From Pseudanabaena sp. ABRG5-3 (GTDB taxonomy: Bacteria; Cyanobacteriota; Cyanobacteriia; Pseudanabaenales; Pseudanabaenaceae), in assembly GCF_003967015.1 (NCBI RefSeq), contig NZ_AP017560.1, forward strand, positions 4,276,048 to 4,340,047: a stretch of DNA of 64,000 nt, read 5' to 3'. Shown one piece after another: positions 7,504-16,304 of this stretch. How positions within the stretch are numbered: position 1 is the stretch's first letter; every line of letters starts with the position of its first letter. The position numbers were made by a program, and so were the translations under genes. The notes under the pieces are model-generated. The model did not search any database and was not told the origin of the DNA. It saw only the letters and a list, made by a program, of their open reading frames with translations.

Positions 7504-7590
7504 CTAACTATATTTTACAAGCTTTTCAGATAGGCGATCATCGATCTTTTCAGATAAAACACCAGTATCGAGAATTACGCGCTGACTCAT
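7504..7590 (-). pseudogene. VapC-like PIN toxin stub
   Basis: Twenty-eight codons starting in an ATGA overlap with the stop of the antitoxin gene 7587-7844. The first residues, MSQRVILDTGVL, are a PIN-domain opening with the first catalytic aspartate. After twelve residues the frame runs into the shared element 7510-7541 and stops. The rest of the toxin is missing, so the gene is dead. The 4-bp overlap shows it was once the translationally coupled partner of the antitoxin. Confidence 0.75.
7510..7541 (-). promoter_or_regulatory. Shared upstream element, copy 2
   Basis: Minus strand reads ...GATCGCCTATCTGAAAAGC then TTGTAAAATAT, 25 bp before the DUF433 start. It differs from copy 1 at only a few positions, and its HIP1 octamer is degenerate (GATGATCG). 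A partial second copy (CTTTTCAGATA) follows at 7546-7556. The element forms the distal part of the VapC stub, so the toxin was cut at this junction. Confidence 0.6.
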
Positions 7591-7844
7591 TTCTGACCAT
7601 ATCCTTCCATATACTTCTGGTTAAAAGAAAGATCGTCTACACCACCTTCAACAGCCCCTTCCCATTTTTTGAGTAAATCACGAGGAGAAACTTGGGGCTT
7701 TTTAGCAATTGGGCTTTCAGATTCTTGGTTAACTTGGCGATCGCCCAACTCAAACGCCAGAAATTCGACAAAGCGGAGTACTTGTTGCTGCTGATCTGTT
7801 GGTAATGTTTGCATTTTACTCAGAACTTTTTCTAACACCGTCAT
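7587..7844 (-). CDS. DUF2281-like antitoxin
   Basis: 85 residues. N-terminus MTVLEKVLSKMQTLPTDQQQ, then VLRFVEFLAFEL, a linker and the C-terminal DLLKKWEGAVEG. This arrangement resembles cyanobacterial DUF2281/VapB-like antitoxins encoded ahead of PIN toxins. Start at 7844 is preceded by an AGGAGG-like site (CAGGAGGATTCAGAG). The partner toxin is reduced to a 28-codon stub overlapping this stop codon. Shared element copy 3 is 33 bp upstream. Confidence 0.72.
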   Translation of the reverse strand: MTVLEKVLSKMQTLPTDQQQQVLRFVEFLAFELGDRQVNQESESPIAKKPQVSPRDLLKKWEGAVEGGVDDLSFNQKYMEGYGQK

Positions 7845-7876
7845 TCTCTGAATCCTCCTGCATAGCTAATCTACTG

Positions 7877-7909
7877 ACATTTTACAAGCTTTTTCAAATA
7901 GGCGATCGC
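7877..7909 (-). promoter_or_regulatory. Shared upstream element, copy 3
   Basis: Minus strand reads GCGATCGCCTATTTGAAAAA then GCTTGTAAAATG. It is the same element as at 4681 and 7510, with one extra base in the A-run. It begins with a complete HIP1 octamer. A remnant of an unrelated gene end (7930-7970) lies about 20 bp beyond it. Confidence 0.6.
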
Positions 7910-7929
7910 ATTGCAAAGGAAAAGGGAAA

Positions 7930-7970
7930 CTAGAAAGTAATGCTTTCTAAGCCACGATTTTTTTTGACTA
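7930..7970 (-). pseudogene. Remnant of a HigA-like antitoxin 3' end
   Basis: Read on the minus strand this encodes VKKNRGLESITF and a stop, matching the last residues of the HTH antitoxin at 6312-6626 (LVKNRGLEIITF). The homologous DNA covers about 40 bp with one substitution and a lengthened A-run. Nothing upstream resembles the rest of the gene. It is a fragment left by rearrangement. Confidence 0.7.
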
Positions 7971-7995
7971 AGCGATCGCTACAGCAGCAGTTGAC

Positions 7996-9783
7996 CTATC
8001 CTACAAACTCATGAGTCTGCCCCGTTTGTAGATTCCATAAACTAGTATAAATACCATTCAAAGCAACTAACTGATCATGGGTTCCTGTCTCAACTACCTT
8101 GCCTTGATCCATTACATAAATGCGATCGGCATTGCGAATCGTAGAGAGACGATGGGCGATCGCGATTGTGGTACGGTTTTTAGTAATCTGATCGAGGGAC
8201 TTTTGAATCGCTGCCTCGGTTTCATTATCTACTGCCGAAGTTGCCTCATCAAGAATCAAGATCGGTGGATTGCGTAACACCGCACGGGCGATCGCAATTC
8301 TTTGTCGCTGACCACCTGAGAGCTTCTGACCACGCTCACCAACAATCGTATCGTAGCCCTGAGGCAAAGCTTGGATAAACTCATGGGCTTCCGCAATCTT
8401 AGCGGCTTCCACAATCTGCTCAACCTTTGCATCAAAGGAACCATAGGCAATATTTTCTAAAACGGAACCATGAAAGAGAAAGACATCCTGACTGACCCAA
8501 CCCATACAAGAACGTAGCGATCGCAATTCGAGATCGCGGATATCGATACCATCGAGGAAGATATTGCCTAATTGGACTTCGTATAAACGTAAAAGCAATT
8601 TGACTAAAGTACTCTTACCCGAACCCGTCGCACCCACAATCGCTGTAGTTTTATTTGCCGCAATTTCCAAGGAGAGATGTCCAATAATAGGAAATTCGGG
8701 CTTATAACCAAACGTGACATCTTGTAACTGAATTGCACCCTGAACTATTGCTGGAGAGAGCGTTCTTGAACCTGAATGAATGGCTATGGGAGTATCTAAT
8801 AAATCAAGAATCCGATTAGTAGAAGCCATAGCCCTTTGGTATTGGTCGAGGGTTTCGCCTAAGCGAGTTAAGGGCCATAGCAACCGTTGAATTAGATAAA
8901 TCATTACTGAGTAATTGCCTACCGATAGTCTTTGGGCTTGTACTTCCAAGCCACCAAAATACAAAATAGCGATAAATCCCATGAAGATCAGAATTCTGAT
9001 TAAGGGAACGAAGGCAGCACTATAGGCGATCGCTTTACGATTACTTTGACGATAGCGATGGCTTTCTTTCTCAATGCGTTGCCGTTCGTAGTCCTCCGTC
9101 ACAAAGGCTTTAATCGTCGTAATCCCCCCGATGTTATTAGACAATTGACCATTGAGCAGCCCCACCTTTTCGCGAACATCCGCATAGCGTGGCGCAAGGA
9201 ACCTCTGAAACCAAATCGAACCCCAGAGAATAAATGGCATCGGCAACATCGCTAGCCAAGCCACGTTGGGTGTAATCACAAAAAATGCCCCACCAATCAA
9301 AAGAATCGTCGCCGACACTTGAATGACTTCATTAGCTCCCCCATCGAGAAAGCGTTCCAATTGATTGACATCATCACTCAAAATTGACATCAATCCCCCC
9401 GAACTACGCTCCTCAAAAAAGGCAAGTTCCAACTCCTGTAAATGTTGATAGGCATCAAGGCGCAGATCATGCTGCACAGTCTGTGCAAGGTTCCGCCATT
9501 GGAGCGCATAGGCATATTCAAAAATTGATTCCAATCCCCAAATCGCACCACTAATTGCCGAAAGTACAAATAGCTGTGCAGCTAACCCTTGAACACCAAA
9601 GGGATTTGCCCAGAAGTTCTCTTTTTGTAATACTAGATCGATCGCCGCTCCAATTAAAACTGGTGGCGCAAGGTCGAAAAACTTATTGAGAATAGAGCAA
9701 ATTGTAGCAGTCCAGATTTGTTTGCTATAGTTTCTAGCATATCGGGTCAGTCGAATGAAAGGATGGACAGTAGACATTGGCAT
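7996..9783 (-). CDS. ABC exporter, fused membrane and ATPase domains
   Basis: 595 residues. Residues ~20-315 form a six-helix type I exporter membrane domain with coupling-helix signature LAFFEERSSGGLMSILSDDV. The ATPase domain has Walker A GATGSGKST (384-392), ABC signature LSGGQ (488-492), Walker B ILILDEAT (508-515) and the H-loop IAHRLSTI. It is a half-transporter of the MsbA/ABCB kind that would work as a homodimer in the inner membrane. The substrate cannot be told from sequence and no partner gene is adjacent. Start ATG at 9783; a second ATG three codons in is an alternative. Confidence 0.93.
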   Translation of the reverse strand: MPMSTVHPFIRLTRYARNYSKQIWTATICSILNKFFDLAPPVLIGAAIDLVLQKENFWANPFGVQGLAAQLFVLSAISGAIWGLESIFEYAYALQWRNLAQTVQHDLRLDAYQHLQELELAFFEERSSGGLMSILSDDVNQLERFLDGGANEVIQVSATILLIGGAFFVITPNVAWLAMLPMPFILWGSIWFQRFLAPRYADVREKVGLLNGQLSNNIGGITTIKAFVTEDYERQRIEKESHRYRQSNRKAIAYSAAFVPLIRILIFMGFIAILYFGGLEVQAQRLSVGNYSVMIYLIQRLLWPLTRLGETLDQYQRAMASTNRILDLLDTPIAIHSGSRTLSPAIVQGAIQLQDVTFGYKPEFPIIGHLSLEIAANKTTAIVGATGSGKSTLVKLLLRLYEVQLGNIFLDGIDIRDLELRSLRSCMGWVSQDVFLFHGSVLENIAYGSFDAKVEQIVEAAKIAEAHEFIQALPQGYDTIVGERGQKLSGGQRQRIAIARAVLRNPPILILDEATSAVDNETEAAIQKSLDQITKNRTTIAIAHRLSTIRNADRIYVMDQGKVVETGTHDQLVALNGIYTSLWNLQTGQTHEFVG

Positions 9784-9887
9784 TGTATATGTAGTTATCG
9801 AGAGCTAGGGTAACTGGCACAAAGCAAGCCCCAAACTTTAAGTTTATCGCGATCGCTTTGATAACTAGAATACATTTTCATCTTGAC

Positions 9888-11606
9888 TTAAGGCTGTGCA
9901 GCATCATTTGCAAATTGATCAGTATACTTATTCAGAATATGGATAACAGATTCAAACTGAATTGGTTTAGTCATAAATTCATTCATACCTGCATCAAGGC
10001 ACAATTGACGATCTTCCGAGAAAGCATTTGCCGTCAAAGCCACAATCCAAGGTTGATCCTGCATTTCTTGACGTATTTTTTTGGTAGTGGTCAGCCCATC
10101 CATTTCAGGCATTTGCACATCCATAAAAATGATCTGATAGGTTTTACGACTCAACCGCTCTAGCACTTCTAAGCCATTGTTTGCTACATCAATGCTATAA
10201 CCAAGTCTTTTGAGAAGTAGAACAACTATTTTTTGGCTAACTACATCATCTTCGGCTAACAAAATCCGCAAGTTAGTATTTGCTAGCACTGACAAGGTTG
10301 GTTTAGTCACTTTATTAGCATTTATCGATGGAGTCTTGGATATCTCAAAACTTTTCTCTGCGATTATCGTAAAGTAAAATATGGAACCTTGGATTAGCTC
10401 AACTTCAGTTTTTAATTCCCAATCAATGGGAGGATTGCCCCCAATATGTCCTAGACTCTCTACCCAAATCGTCCCTCCCATTAGTTCAATTAAGCGTTTA
10501 CAAATCACTAATCCTAATCCTGTTCCTCCATATTTACGGCTAATGGAAGAATCTCCTTGACTAAAGGGTTGAAATAAAAGATGTAGGCGATCGCGACGAA
10601 TACCAATACCTGAATCCTTTACCGAAAAAATTAACTCATAGCGATCCTGCGGTTCGGTATTTGGCGATCGCAGATTAGCTAAGACAGTAACATCTCCCAA
10701 TTTCGTAAATTTAATCGCATTACCTACTAAATTAAGCAATATCTGGCAAAGACGCGCACTATCCCCCAACAAGATCTTCGGAATATCAGGATGTATTACA
10801 TATTGCAGGTTTATACTTTGATCACTCGCCTGTTTACTCACAATTTCACACACAGACCTCATAACATCTTCTAAAACGAGAACATTTTTTTCTATTTCGA
10901 TCATCCCAGATTCAATTTTTGAGAAGTCCAGAATATCATTAATAATCTTTAAAAGAGAATTGCCACTATTACCAATTATTTCTAAATACTTCCTCTGTTC
11001 TGGAGTTAGCTCTGTGGTTGCGAGGAGTTGTACCATCCCTAAGACTCCATTCATCGGCGTGCGAATTTCATGGCTCATGCTGGCAAGAAAAGAGCTTTTT
11101 GCCTTGTTAGCCGCCTCAGCAACTTCTTTGGCTTGAGATAAAGCTATTTCTTGTAATTCATGCGCCCGTAGTTTCTCTTGGGCTTCCTCAAGTCGCTGTT
11201 TCTGCTCTTGCAGATCATGCACAAACGCAAGAGTCTTATCGATGGTAATTTCTAGATCAGCAAAATTGATTGGCTTAGTTATAAAATCAAAAGCACCATA
11301 ATTCATCGCCATCCTGATATTTTCCATATCACCATAGGCAGAAATAACTACAGCCTTGGGAGCATTCTCCATCTCAACTAATTTAGAGATCAAAGACAGA
11401 CCATCCATCTCTGGCATTCTAATGTCAGTCAGAATCATGGCGATCGCAGAAGATTCTTGTAAAATCTTCAGTGCTTCTGCACCATTCGTAGCAAATTGAA
11501 ATGCAAAGTCACCAGCTAGCAGCCTTTTCCTAAACCGTTGCTTAAACAGTCGCTGGACTTCCACTTCATCGTCAACTACTAAGATTAAATTTACTTTTTT
11601 CTGCAT
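9888..11606 (-). CDS. Hybrid histidine kinase: REC-HisKA-HATPase-REC
   Basis: 572 residues, cytoplasmic. An N-terminal receiver (ILVVDDE; Asp61 in [10 protein letters not shown]) is followed by a coiled coil, HisKA with SMSHEIRTP (His179), and HATPase with [16 protein letters not shown] and GGTGLGL. A C-terminal receiver (LLAEDD; Asp496 in [10 protein letters not shown]) ends the protein. Having receivers at both ends suggests a phosphorelay node taking input from another kinase. The first receiver and linker are strikingly similar to those of the REC-GGDEF-EAL protein at 22461-24206, so the two probably share a partner. No DNA-binding output is present. Confidence 0.93.
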   Translation of the reverse strand: MQKKVNLILVVDDEVEVQRLFKQRFRKRLLAGDFAFQFATNGAEALKILQESSAIAMILTDIRMPEMDGLSLISKLVEMENAPKAVVISAYGDMENIRMAMNYGAFDFITKPINFADLEITIDKTLAFVHDLQEQKQRLEEAQEKLRAHELQEIALSQAKEVAEAANKAKSSFLASMSHEIRTPMNGVLGMVQLLATTELTPEQRKYLEIIGNSGNSLLKIINDILDFSKIESGMIEIEKNVLVLEDVMRSVCEIVSKQASDQSINLQYVIHPDIPKILLGDSARLCQILLNLVGNAIKFTKLGDVTVLANLRSPNTEPQDRYELIFSVKDSGIGIRRDRLHLLFQPFSQGDSSISRKYGGTGLGLVICKRLIELMGGTIWVESLGHIGGNPPIDWELKTEVELIQGSIFYFTIIAEKSFEISKTPSINANKVTKPTLSVLANTNLRILLAEDDVVSQKIVVLLLKRLGYSIDVANNGLEVLERLSRKTYQIIFMDVQMPEMDGLTTTKKIRQEMQDQPWIVALTANAFSEDRQLCLDAGMNEFMTKPIQFESVIHILNKYTDQFANDAAQP

Positions 11607-11802
11607 AACATCAGCCTAACTAATCTAAGTTTAACTAATTTCATTTCGTTTCATTTAAGTTAAGTTAATTAATTTAATTAAGAATAGATAAACTGACGCT
11701 CAGTAACTCCACATAATTAACATCCATCTCTAAAACCTGCGGCGCGTGAGCCATAATTTTTATGTTTTTAGAGTATATATATTATGAGTTTTTATAGAAA
11801 TT

Positions 11803-11979
11803 ATGTCACTTCAAGCTAATGTTAACAAAGCTATCTATAGCTTGAGACAGCAAGGTATACTAAAACTTGTTTTAGTACAACGCACAGATTATATAGCTGT
11901 AAAAGCTACTGATTCTGAGTTAGTATTCCTATCGCATTGCTGTATCAGCTTTTTCGCCATAGTTTATGCAGTAATTTAG
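11803..11979 (+). CDS. Hypothetical 58-residue ORF
   Basis: Opens MSLQANVNKAIYSLRQQG and ends in a hydrophobic stretch (ISFFAIVYAVI). The stop codon falls at the edge of the palindromic repeat 11977-12055, so the original 3' end may have been replaced. No clear ribosome-binding site and no recognised family. It may be a remnant rather than a gene. Confidence 0.25.
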   Translation: MSLQANVNKAIYSLRQQGILKLVLVQRTDYIAVKATDSELVFLSHCCISFFAIVYAVI

Positions 11980-12055
11980 GCTTCATTAAATATAAAAACT
12001 AAAATCTGCGTCACAGGTTTTAGATCTGGGTTTTAATTATGCCGAGATACTTAGC
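11977..12055. repeat. Degenerate copy of the palindromic element at 46357-46459
   Basis: Left edge TAGGCTTCATTAAATATAAA and right edge TTTTAATTATGCCGAGATAC match the two ends of the 46.4-kb element. The core differs and is only weakly palindromic (CTAAAATCTG...TTTTAG). The shared ends with different cores identify a short repeat family. Confidence 0.65.
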
Positions 12056-12075
12056 AAATCGAGAGGGGGGAAGTG

Positions 12076-12180
12076 GGATAGGACTAGAAATTGTCCAAAA
12101 TATTGGGCATCATCATGATTAAGTACATAGGGCTGAATGGACTACTTTTACAGTAATGCCACCTTTGTTAAGGTCAATAG
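12076..12180 (+). pseudogene. Histidine kinase HATPase C-terminal remnant
   Basis: One frame reads GGSGIGLEIVQNIGHHHD, a stop, then VHRAEWTTFTVMPPLL. The first part is the G2 box and following helix of a HATPase domain (GGSGIGLEIV) and the last part resembles the final strand (TTFTVMLP). An in-frame TAA at 12118-12120 and the missing upstream domain mark it as a decayed gene. It sits between two intact kinase-related genes, so the cluster formerly held another kinase. Confidence 0.7.
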
Positions 12181-12189
12181 GAAGAGCAT

Positions 12190-13614
12190 ATGTTAAATAG
12201 GCGACGTTTTAATCAGATATCTCTGGGAGCATTTGGGTTTGGCATGACAAGCTGTAGCCAGTCAACATATCTGACTAATACTAGCAATATGCAGTCATCT
12301 AGCCATGCTGATTTAACAATTTGGTGGGAACAGGGATTTTTGCCAGAGGAAAATGAACAGATTAATCAACTCATTCGCAAATGGGAGCAAAAGTCTGGAA
12401 AAACCGTTGATTTGAAACTGTTACCTATCGCTCTCATCGATCAGCAGTTAGCAAATTTTATAGAACAATCGGAATTCACCCAAATTCCCGATATTGTCTA
12501 TTCTGTAGGTGTAGATGCGAGCCTTGCCCCAAAATTAGCTTGGCAAAATCGATTGGTTGATCTTACGGATGTAATTACTCCAATTAAGGAGAAATATACA
12601 TCGATCGCACTTTCCCATGTTTTTTATCGCAATCAAGTTCGTCAAGACCGTGGCTACTACGCAATGCCATTGTGGCAATCCGATGATTACATTCACTATT
12701 GGGAAAGCATGATTGAGGAAATCGGTTTTACTCAACAGGATATTCCAAGGGACTGGCATCAGTTTTGGGGATTTTGGCAAACGGCGCAGGACAAATTACG
12801 GGCAATGGGGCGATCGCAGGTTTATGGAGTGGGGCTATGTATGTCAGCGATCGGCTTTGATACCTACACATCGCTAAAGATGTTTATGGATGCCCATGAT
12901 GTTGCGGTGGTGAATGAGGCGGGAGATTTTCTCTTAAGAAAGCCAGAAAATCGTCATCAATTTATAGAAGTACTGCAAGAATTTACAAATTTTTACCTAC
13001 AGGGATATACACCACCTACATCAGCAACTTGGTCAGGAGCAGGAAATAATAACAGTCTATTAAATGGTGAAATTCTGATGACGCAGAATCTTACTATGTC
13101 CGTGCCTCTTACCCAAAAATTGACTAATCCTCAATATGATCGTGATGCGATCGCCCGATATCGTCAGATTGTAACCATTGATCGACCTCTAAAGGTGAAT
13201 GGGAAAGAATTACTAACTCGTAAGGGAATAAAGCAGGCGATCGCGCCTAAAAATAGTAAAGATCCCACATTGGCTAAGGAATTTTTAAGTTATCTCGCGC
13301 AACCAGATAATTTAATGTTTTTACTCAAAGGTTTTAAAGGAAGAGTTTTTCCTGTGATGCCTGAGCTATTAAAGGATCCATTTTGGAATGCTCCCAATGA
13401 TCCCCATGTATCCGCAGCGTTGAAAATCTTTGCCCGTCCCAGCTTTATCCCCTATGAGGTTATGCACTCTTCATTTAGTGAGGTACAAAATCGACAGCTT
13501 TGGGCAAAGGCAGTACTCAAGGTGATTCAAGACAAAGCCTCAGTTATCGAATCGGTAGACTGGGCGATCGCCCAAATCCAAGATATTTGGCAAGCATGGG
13601 AGATTAAGCAATGA
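12190..13614 (+). CDS. Solute-binding lipoprotein (sugar-type, family 1)
   Basis: 474 residues. The N-terminus NRRRFNQISLGAFGFGMTSC combines a twin-arginine-like motif with a lipobox ending at Cys22, so export by Tat and lipid anchoring are plausible. The mature part starts LTIWWEQGFLPEENEQIN and has the SusE/MalE-type pattern of extracellular solute-binding proteins (WEQKSGKTVDLKLLPI, YYAMPLWQSDDYIHYW, SLLNGEILMTQN). No ABC permease genes follow. Its stop overlaps the next start in ATGA, and that gene is a membrane kinase with a periplasmic sensor domain. A role as ligand-binding co-sensor is inferred from this coupling. Confidence 0.88.
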   Translation: MLNRRRFNQISLGAFGFGMTSCSQSTYLTNTSNMQSSSHADLTIWWEQGFLPEENEQINQLIRKWEQKSGKTVDLKLLPIALIDQQLANFIEQSEFTQIPDIVYSVGVDASLAPKLAWQNRLVDLTDVITPIKEKYTSIALSHVFYRNQVRQDRGYYAMPLWQSDDYIHYWESMIEEIGFTQQDIPRDWHQFWGFWQTAQDKLRAMGRSQVYGVGLCMSAIGFDTYTSLKMFMDAHDVAVVNEAGDFLLRKPENRHQFIEVLQEFTNFYLQGYTPPTSATWSGAGNNNSLLNGEILMTQNLTMSVPLTQKLTNPQYDRDAIARYRQIVTIDRPLKVNGKELLTRKGIKQAIAPKNSKDPTLAKEFLSYLAQPDNLMFLLKGFKGRVFPVMPELLKDPFWNAPNDPHVSAALKIFARPSFIPYEVMHSSFSEVQNRQLWAKAVLKVIQDKASVIESVDWAIAQIQDIWQAWEIKQ

Positions 13615-16244
13615 AAAAGTTTGCATATTTTTTCAGGCGCAGTTTACTCAGACAACTTGTCAGCTATTTCTCAGTTTTGTCAGTAATTACAGTCAGTATC
13701 GTGGCGATCGGTTCCTATTTCCATGCGCGTACTTCTCTATCCAAGGAGGTTGTAGATCGCTTGACTGTAGCAACCCAGTTAAAGTCCTACCAACTCAAAA
13801 GAATCATGGAAAGAGAGTTGCGCGACATCCTCTTGATTAGTCAAGAGAAGGAAGTGCAAGAATCTCTACAGAAAATGCTTAACTCCGAATCAAATCAACC
13901 CACCTACCGCCAAGCCTATGCTGAACTCAAAAAATATATTGACCGTGTTAACCTTGCCAAGCCCAGTTTTCGGAGTATTCGCATTACCCGCAATAGTGGT
14001 TTTGTTATTTTCTCCTCCACCAATCGCAAGCTGGAAGATACCTATCTACCCCTAGGTGATCCCACCACCTACTTTACAAGCGATCGCATTGATACGGTTG
14101 TACCTAACTTTTACATTTCCCCCTCTAACAAGAAAGTAACAATGACCGTAGCGACTCCCATTCTTGATAATCGGAATGTAAAAATGGGAGCGTTAACTGC
14201 TGATTTTAATCTTGATGATATTGATAACTTGATTCGCGATAACACAGGGCTAGGAGAAACAGGTGAAACTTACCTAATTGGAAAAGCAGGGACAAAAACA
14301 ATTGTGATCGCTGGTAAACAGATAAAGGCAAACCTTAGTCAGAATTCAGACAAGGAGGTGCGTAGTGATGGCATTGATCAGGCGATCGCCCAAAAGAGTG
14401 GCTTTGGCGCATATAAAAACTATGCAGGGGTTCCTGTAGTAGGGGTGTATTGGTGGCTACCCTCCCAAAACTTAGCCCTGATTGCTGAAATTAATCAATC
14501 CATGGCATTTGCTGCCGCCGATCGCCTTGCCATCAACATCTTAATCCTCGGATTTATGTCCTCTAGCATCATGCTAGTTGCTATTTATCTATTTTCCCGT
14601 CAAATTACACGCCCGATCGCCGCAATTAGTGAGACTGCTGCTAAGTTAGCTGATGGGGATCTCAATCAAACCGCACCAGTGATGACCAATGATGAGGTGG
14701 GTGTACTTGCCCAAACCTTTAATAAAATGGCAAAACAGGTTAAGTCTTCCTTTGAAATATTAGAGCAGAGAGTTGAGGAAAGAACGAGAGAGCTACAAAT
14801 AGCCAAGGAGAGTGCCGACTCCGCCAACCGCTCTAAAAGTGAATTTTTAGCCCATATGAGTCATGAGTTAAGAACACCCCTCAATGGCATTTTGGGCTAT
14901 GCCCAAATCTTGAAGCGATCGCAGTCTTGGGGAGACAAAGAGCAACGCGGCATCGAGATTATTCATCAATGTGGTTCCCATTTGTTAACCCTGATTGACG
15001 ATGTATTGGATCTCTCTAAGGTGGAAGCCAATAAATTAGATATCAGTCCTAAACCAATTCATCTACCTTTATTTTTGCAAAGTGTAATCGAGATTTGTCG
15101 TGTCAGAGCAGAAAACAAAGGCATCCAGTTTTTATATCGCCCTGACCCGATGTTAATCTCAGGGGTGGAAGTTGATGATATTCGCCTCAGACAGGTATTA
15201 ATTAACCTACTCGGTAACGCCGTCAAGTTCACCGATCGCGGTTCGGTCACTCTCAAAGTGGTGACAACTCCTGTCAATCAAGTTTCTCATCAAGAGCAAG
15301 AAAGGGTTAAACTGCGCTTTCAAGTCCAAGATACAGGAGTTGGCATTTCTGAGGATCTGCTGGAGACGATCTTTCAACCCTTTACTCAAGTAGGCGATCG
15401 CATCCGTCAGGGGGAAGGAACAGGTTTAGGTTTAGCAATTTGCAGTCGAATTGTGAAGTTAATGGGCAGCCAGATTGAGGTGCAGAGCAAACTAGGACAG
15501 GGTAGCACCTTTAGCTTTGAGATTGAAGCTCCCATTAGCTCCGAATGGCAAAAGCAAAGCTTAGTTAAGACAGGACAAAATATAATTGGCTATGAAGGCG
15601 ATCGCCAAACCATCTTAATTATTGATGATCGTTGGGAAAATCGCTCTATATTAGTCAATCTCCTCACGCCACTAGATTTTCGGATTTTAGAGGCAGAAAA
15701 TGGGCGAGAGGGATTGATCCAAGCAGCAAAGCACCCCGATCTCATCATTACAGATTTAGTCATGCCCGTAATGAATGGGATAGAAATGTTGCATCAACTC
15801 AAGTCCATCAAGGATTTCCAGCATATTAAAGTGGTGATCTCGTCAGCTTCTGTTGCCAAAAGCGATCGGCAAACTAGCATAGAATCTGGTGGAGATGCGT
15901 TCCTTAGCAAACCGATCCAATTTGAAGAGTTATTACAAACACTCCAAAATCAGTTAAATCTAACTTGGCGATATGCTGAGTCAATTAATTATCCAGCATC
16001 TGTCACTCAAGCTACGATGGATGTTATCACCAGCCCATCTACAGAAAAAATTCCTGAATTAGAGGATCTACAAAATCTGCTTAACTTAGTACAGCGTGGC
16101 TTAATAAAAAAATTTATCGCAGAAGCGAAAAGGATCGAGCAAAGGGATGCCGAGTATCAACCTTTTATCCTCAAGGTTGTACAGTTAGCCCAAAAATTCC
16201 AAATGGAAACCTTAGAACAGTTGCTAGAAAAATACATAGATTGA
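13611..16244 (+). CDS. Transmembrane hybrid histidine kinase: dCache-HAMP-HisKA-HATPase-REC
   Basis: 877 residues. TM1 at ~17-37, a periplasmic double-Cache-like sensor at ~40-300, TM2 at ~306-328, HAMP ~330-382, then a coiled coil. HisKA contains HMSHELRTP (His418). HATPase has INLLGNAVKF, DTGVGIS and GEGTGLGLAI. A receiver with Asp715 (TDLVMPVMNG) follows, and the C-terminal ~100 residues are helical and unassigned. The 4-bp overlap with the preceding solute-binding lipoprotein predicts coupled synthesis, so the binding protein may present ligand to the Cache domain. The next gene starts 60 bp downstream and is probably in the same operon. Confidence 0.93.
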   Translation: MKKFAYFFRRSLLRQLVSYFSVLSVITVSIVAIGSYFHARTSLSKEVVDRLTVATQLKSYQLKRIMERELRDILLISQEKEVQESLQKMLNSESNQPTYRQAYAELKKYIDRVNLAKPSFRSIRITRNSGFVIFSSTNRKLEDTYLPLGDPTTYFTSDRIDTVVPNFYISPSNKKVTMTVATPILDNRNVKMGALTADFNLDDIDNLIRDNTGLGETGETYLIGKAGTKTIVIAGKQIKANLSQNSDKEVRSDGIDQAIAQKSGFGAYKNYAGVPVVGVYWWLPSQNLALIAEINQSMAFAAADRLAINILILGFMSSSIMLVAIYLFSRQITRPIAAISETAAKLADGDLNQTAPVMTNDEVGVLAQTFNKMAKQVKSSFEILEQRVEERTRELQIAKESADSANRSKSEFLAHMSHELRTPLNGILGYAQILKRSQSWGDKEQRGIEIIHQCGSHLLTLIDDVLDLSKVEANKLDISPKPIHLPLFLQSVIEICRVRAENKGIQFLYRPDPMLISGVEVDDIRLRQVLINLLGNAVKFTDRGSVTLKVVTTPVNQVSHQEQERVKLRFQVQDTGVGISEDLLETIFQPFTQVGDRIRQGEGTGLGLAICSRIVKLMGSQIEVQSKLGQGSTFSFEIEAPISSEWQKQSLVKTGQNIIGYEGDRQTILIIDDRWENRSILVNLLTPLDFRILEAENGREGLIQAAKHPDLIITDLVMPVMNGIEMLHQLKSIKDFQHIKVVISSASVAKSDRQTSIESGGDAFLSKPIQFEELLQTLQNQLNLTWRYAESINYPASVTQATMDVITSPSTEKIPELEDLQNLLNLVQRGLIKKFIAEAKRIEQRDAEYQPFILKVVQLAQKFQMETLEQLLEKYID

Positions 16245-16304
16245 TGCACTGCATTTTTGTATCTCATTAACCCCAATTAAACCAAGTATAAAGTCACACC
16301 CCCT

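Larger units (their letters stand above)
11607..12189. other. Intergenic region with remnants between divergent signalling genes
   Basis: 583 bp separating two divergently transcribed signalling genes. AT-rich sequence at 11630-11690 could hold the promoter of the leftward kinase. A 58-codon open frame lies at 11803-11979, a decayed palindromic repeat at 11977-12055, and a fragment of a histidine kinase ATPase domain at 12076-12180. No other feature was recognised. Confidence 0.6.
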
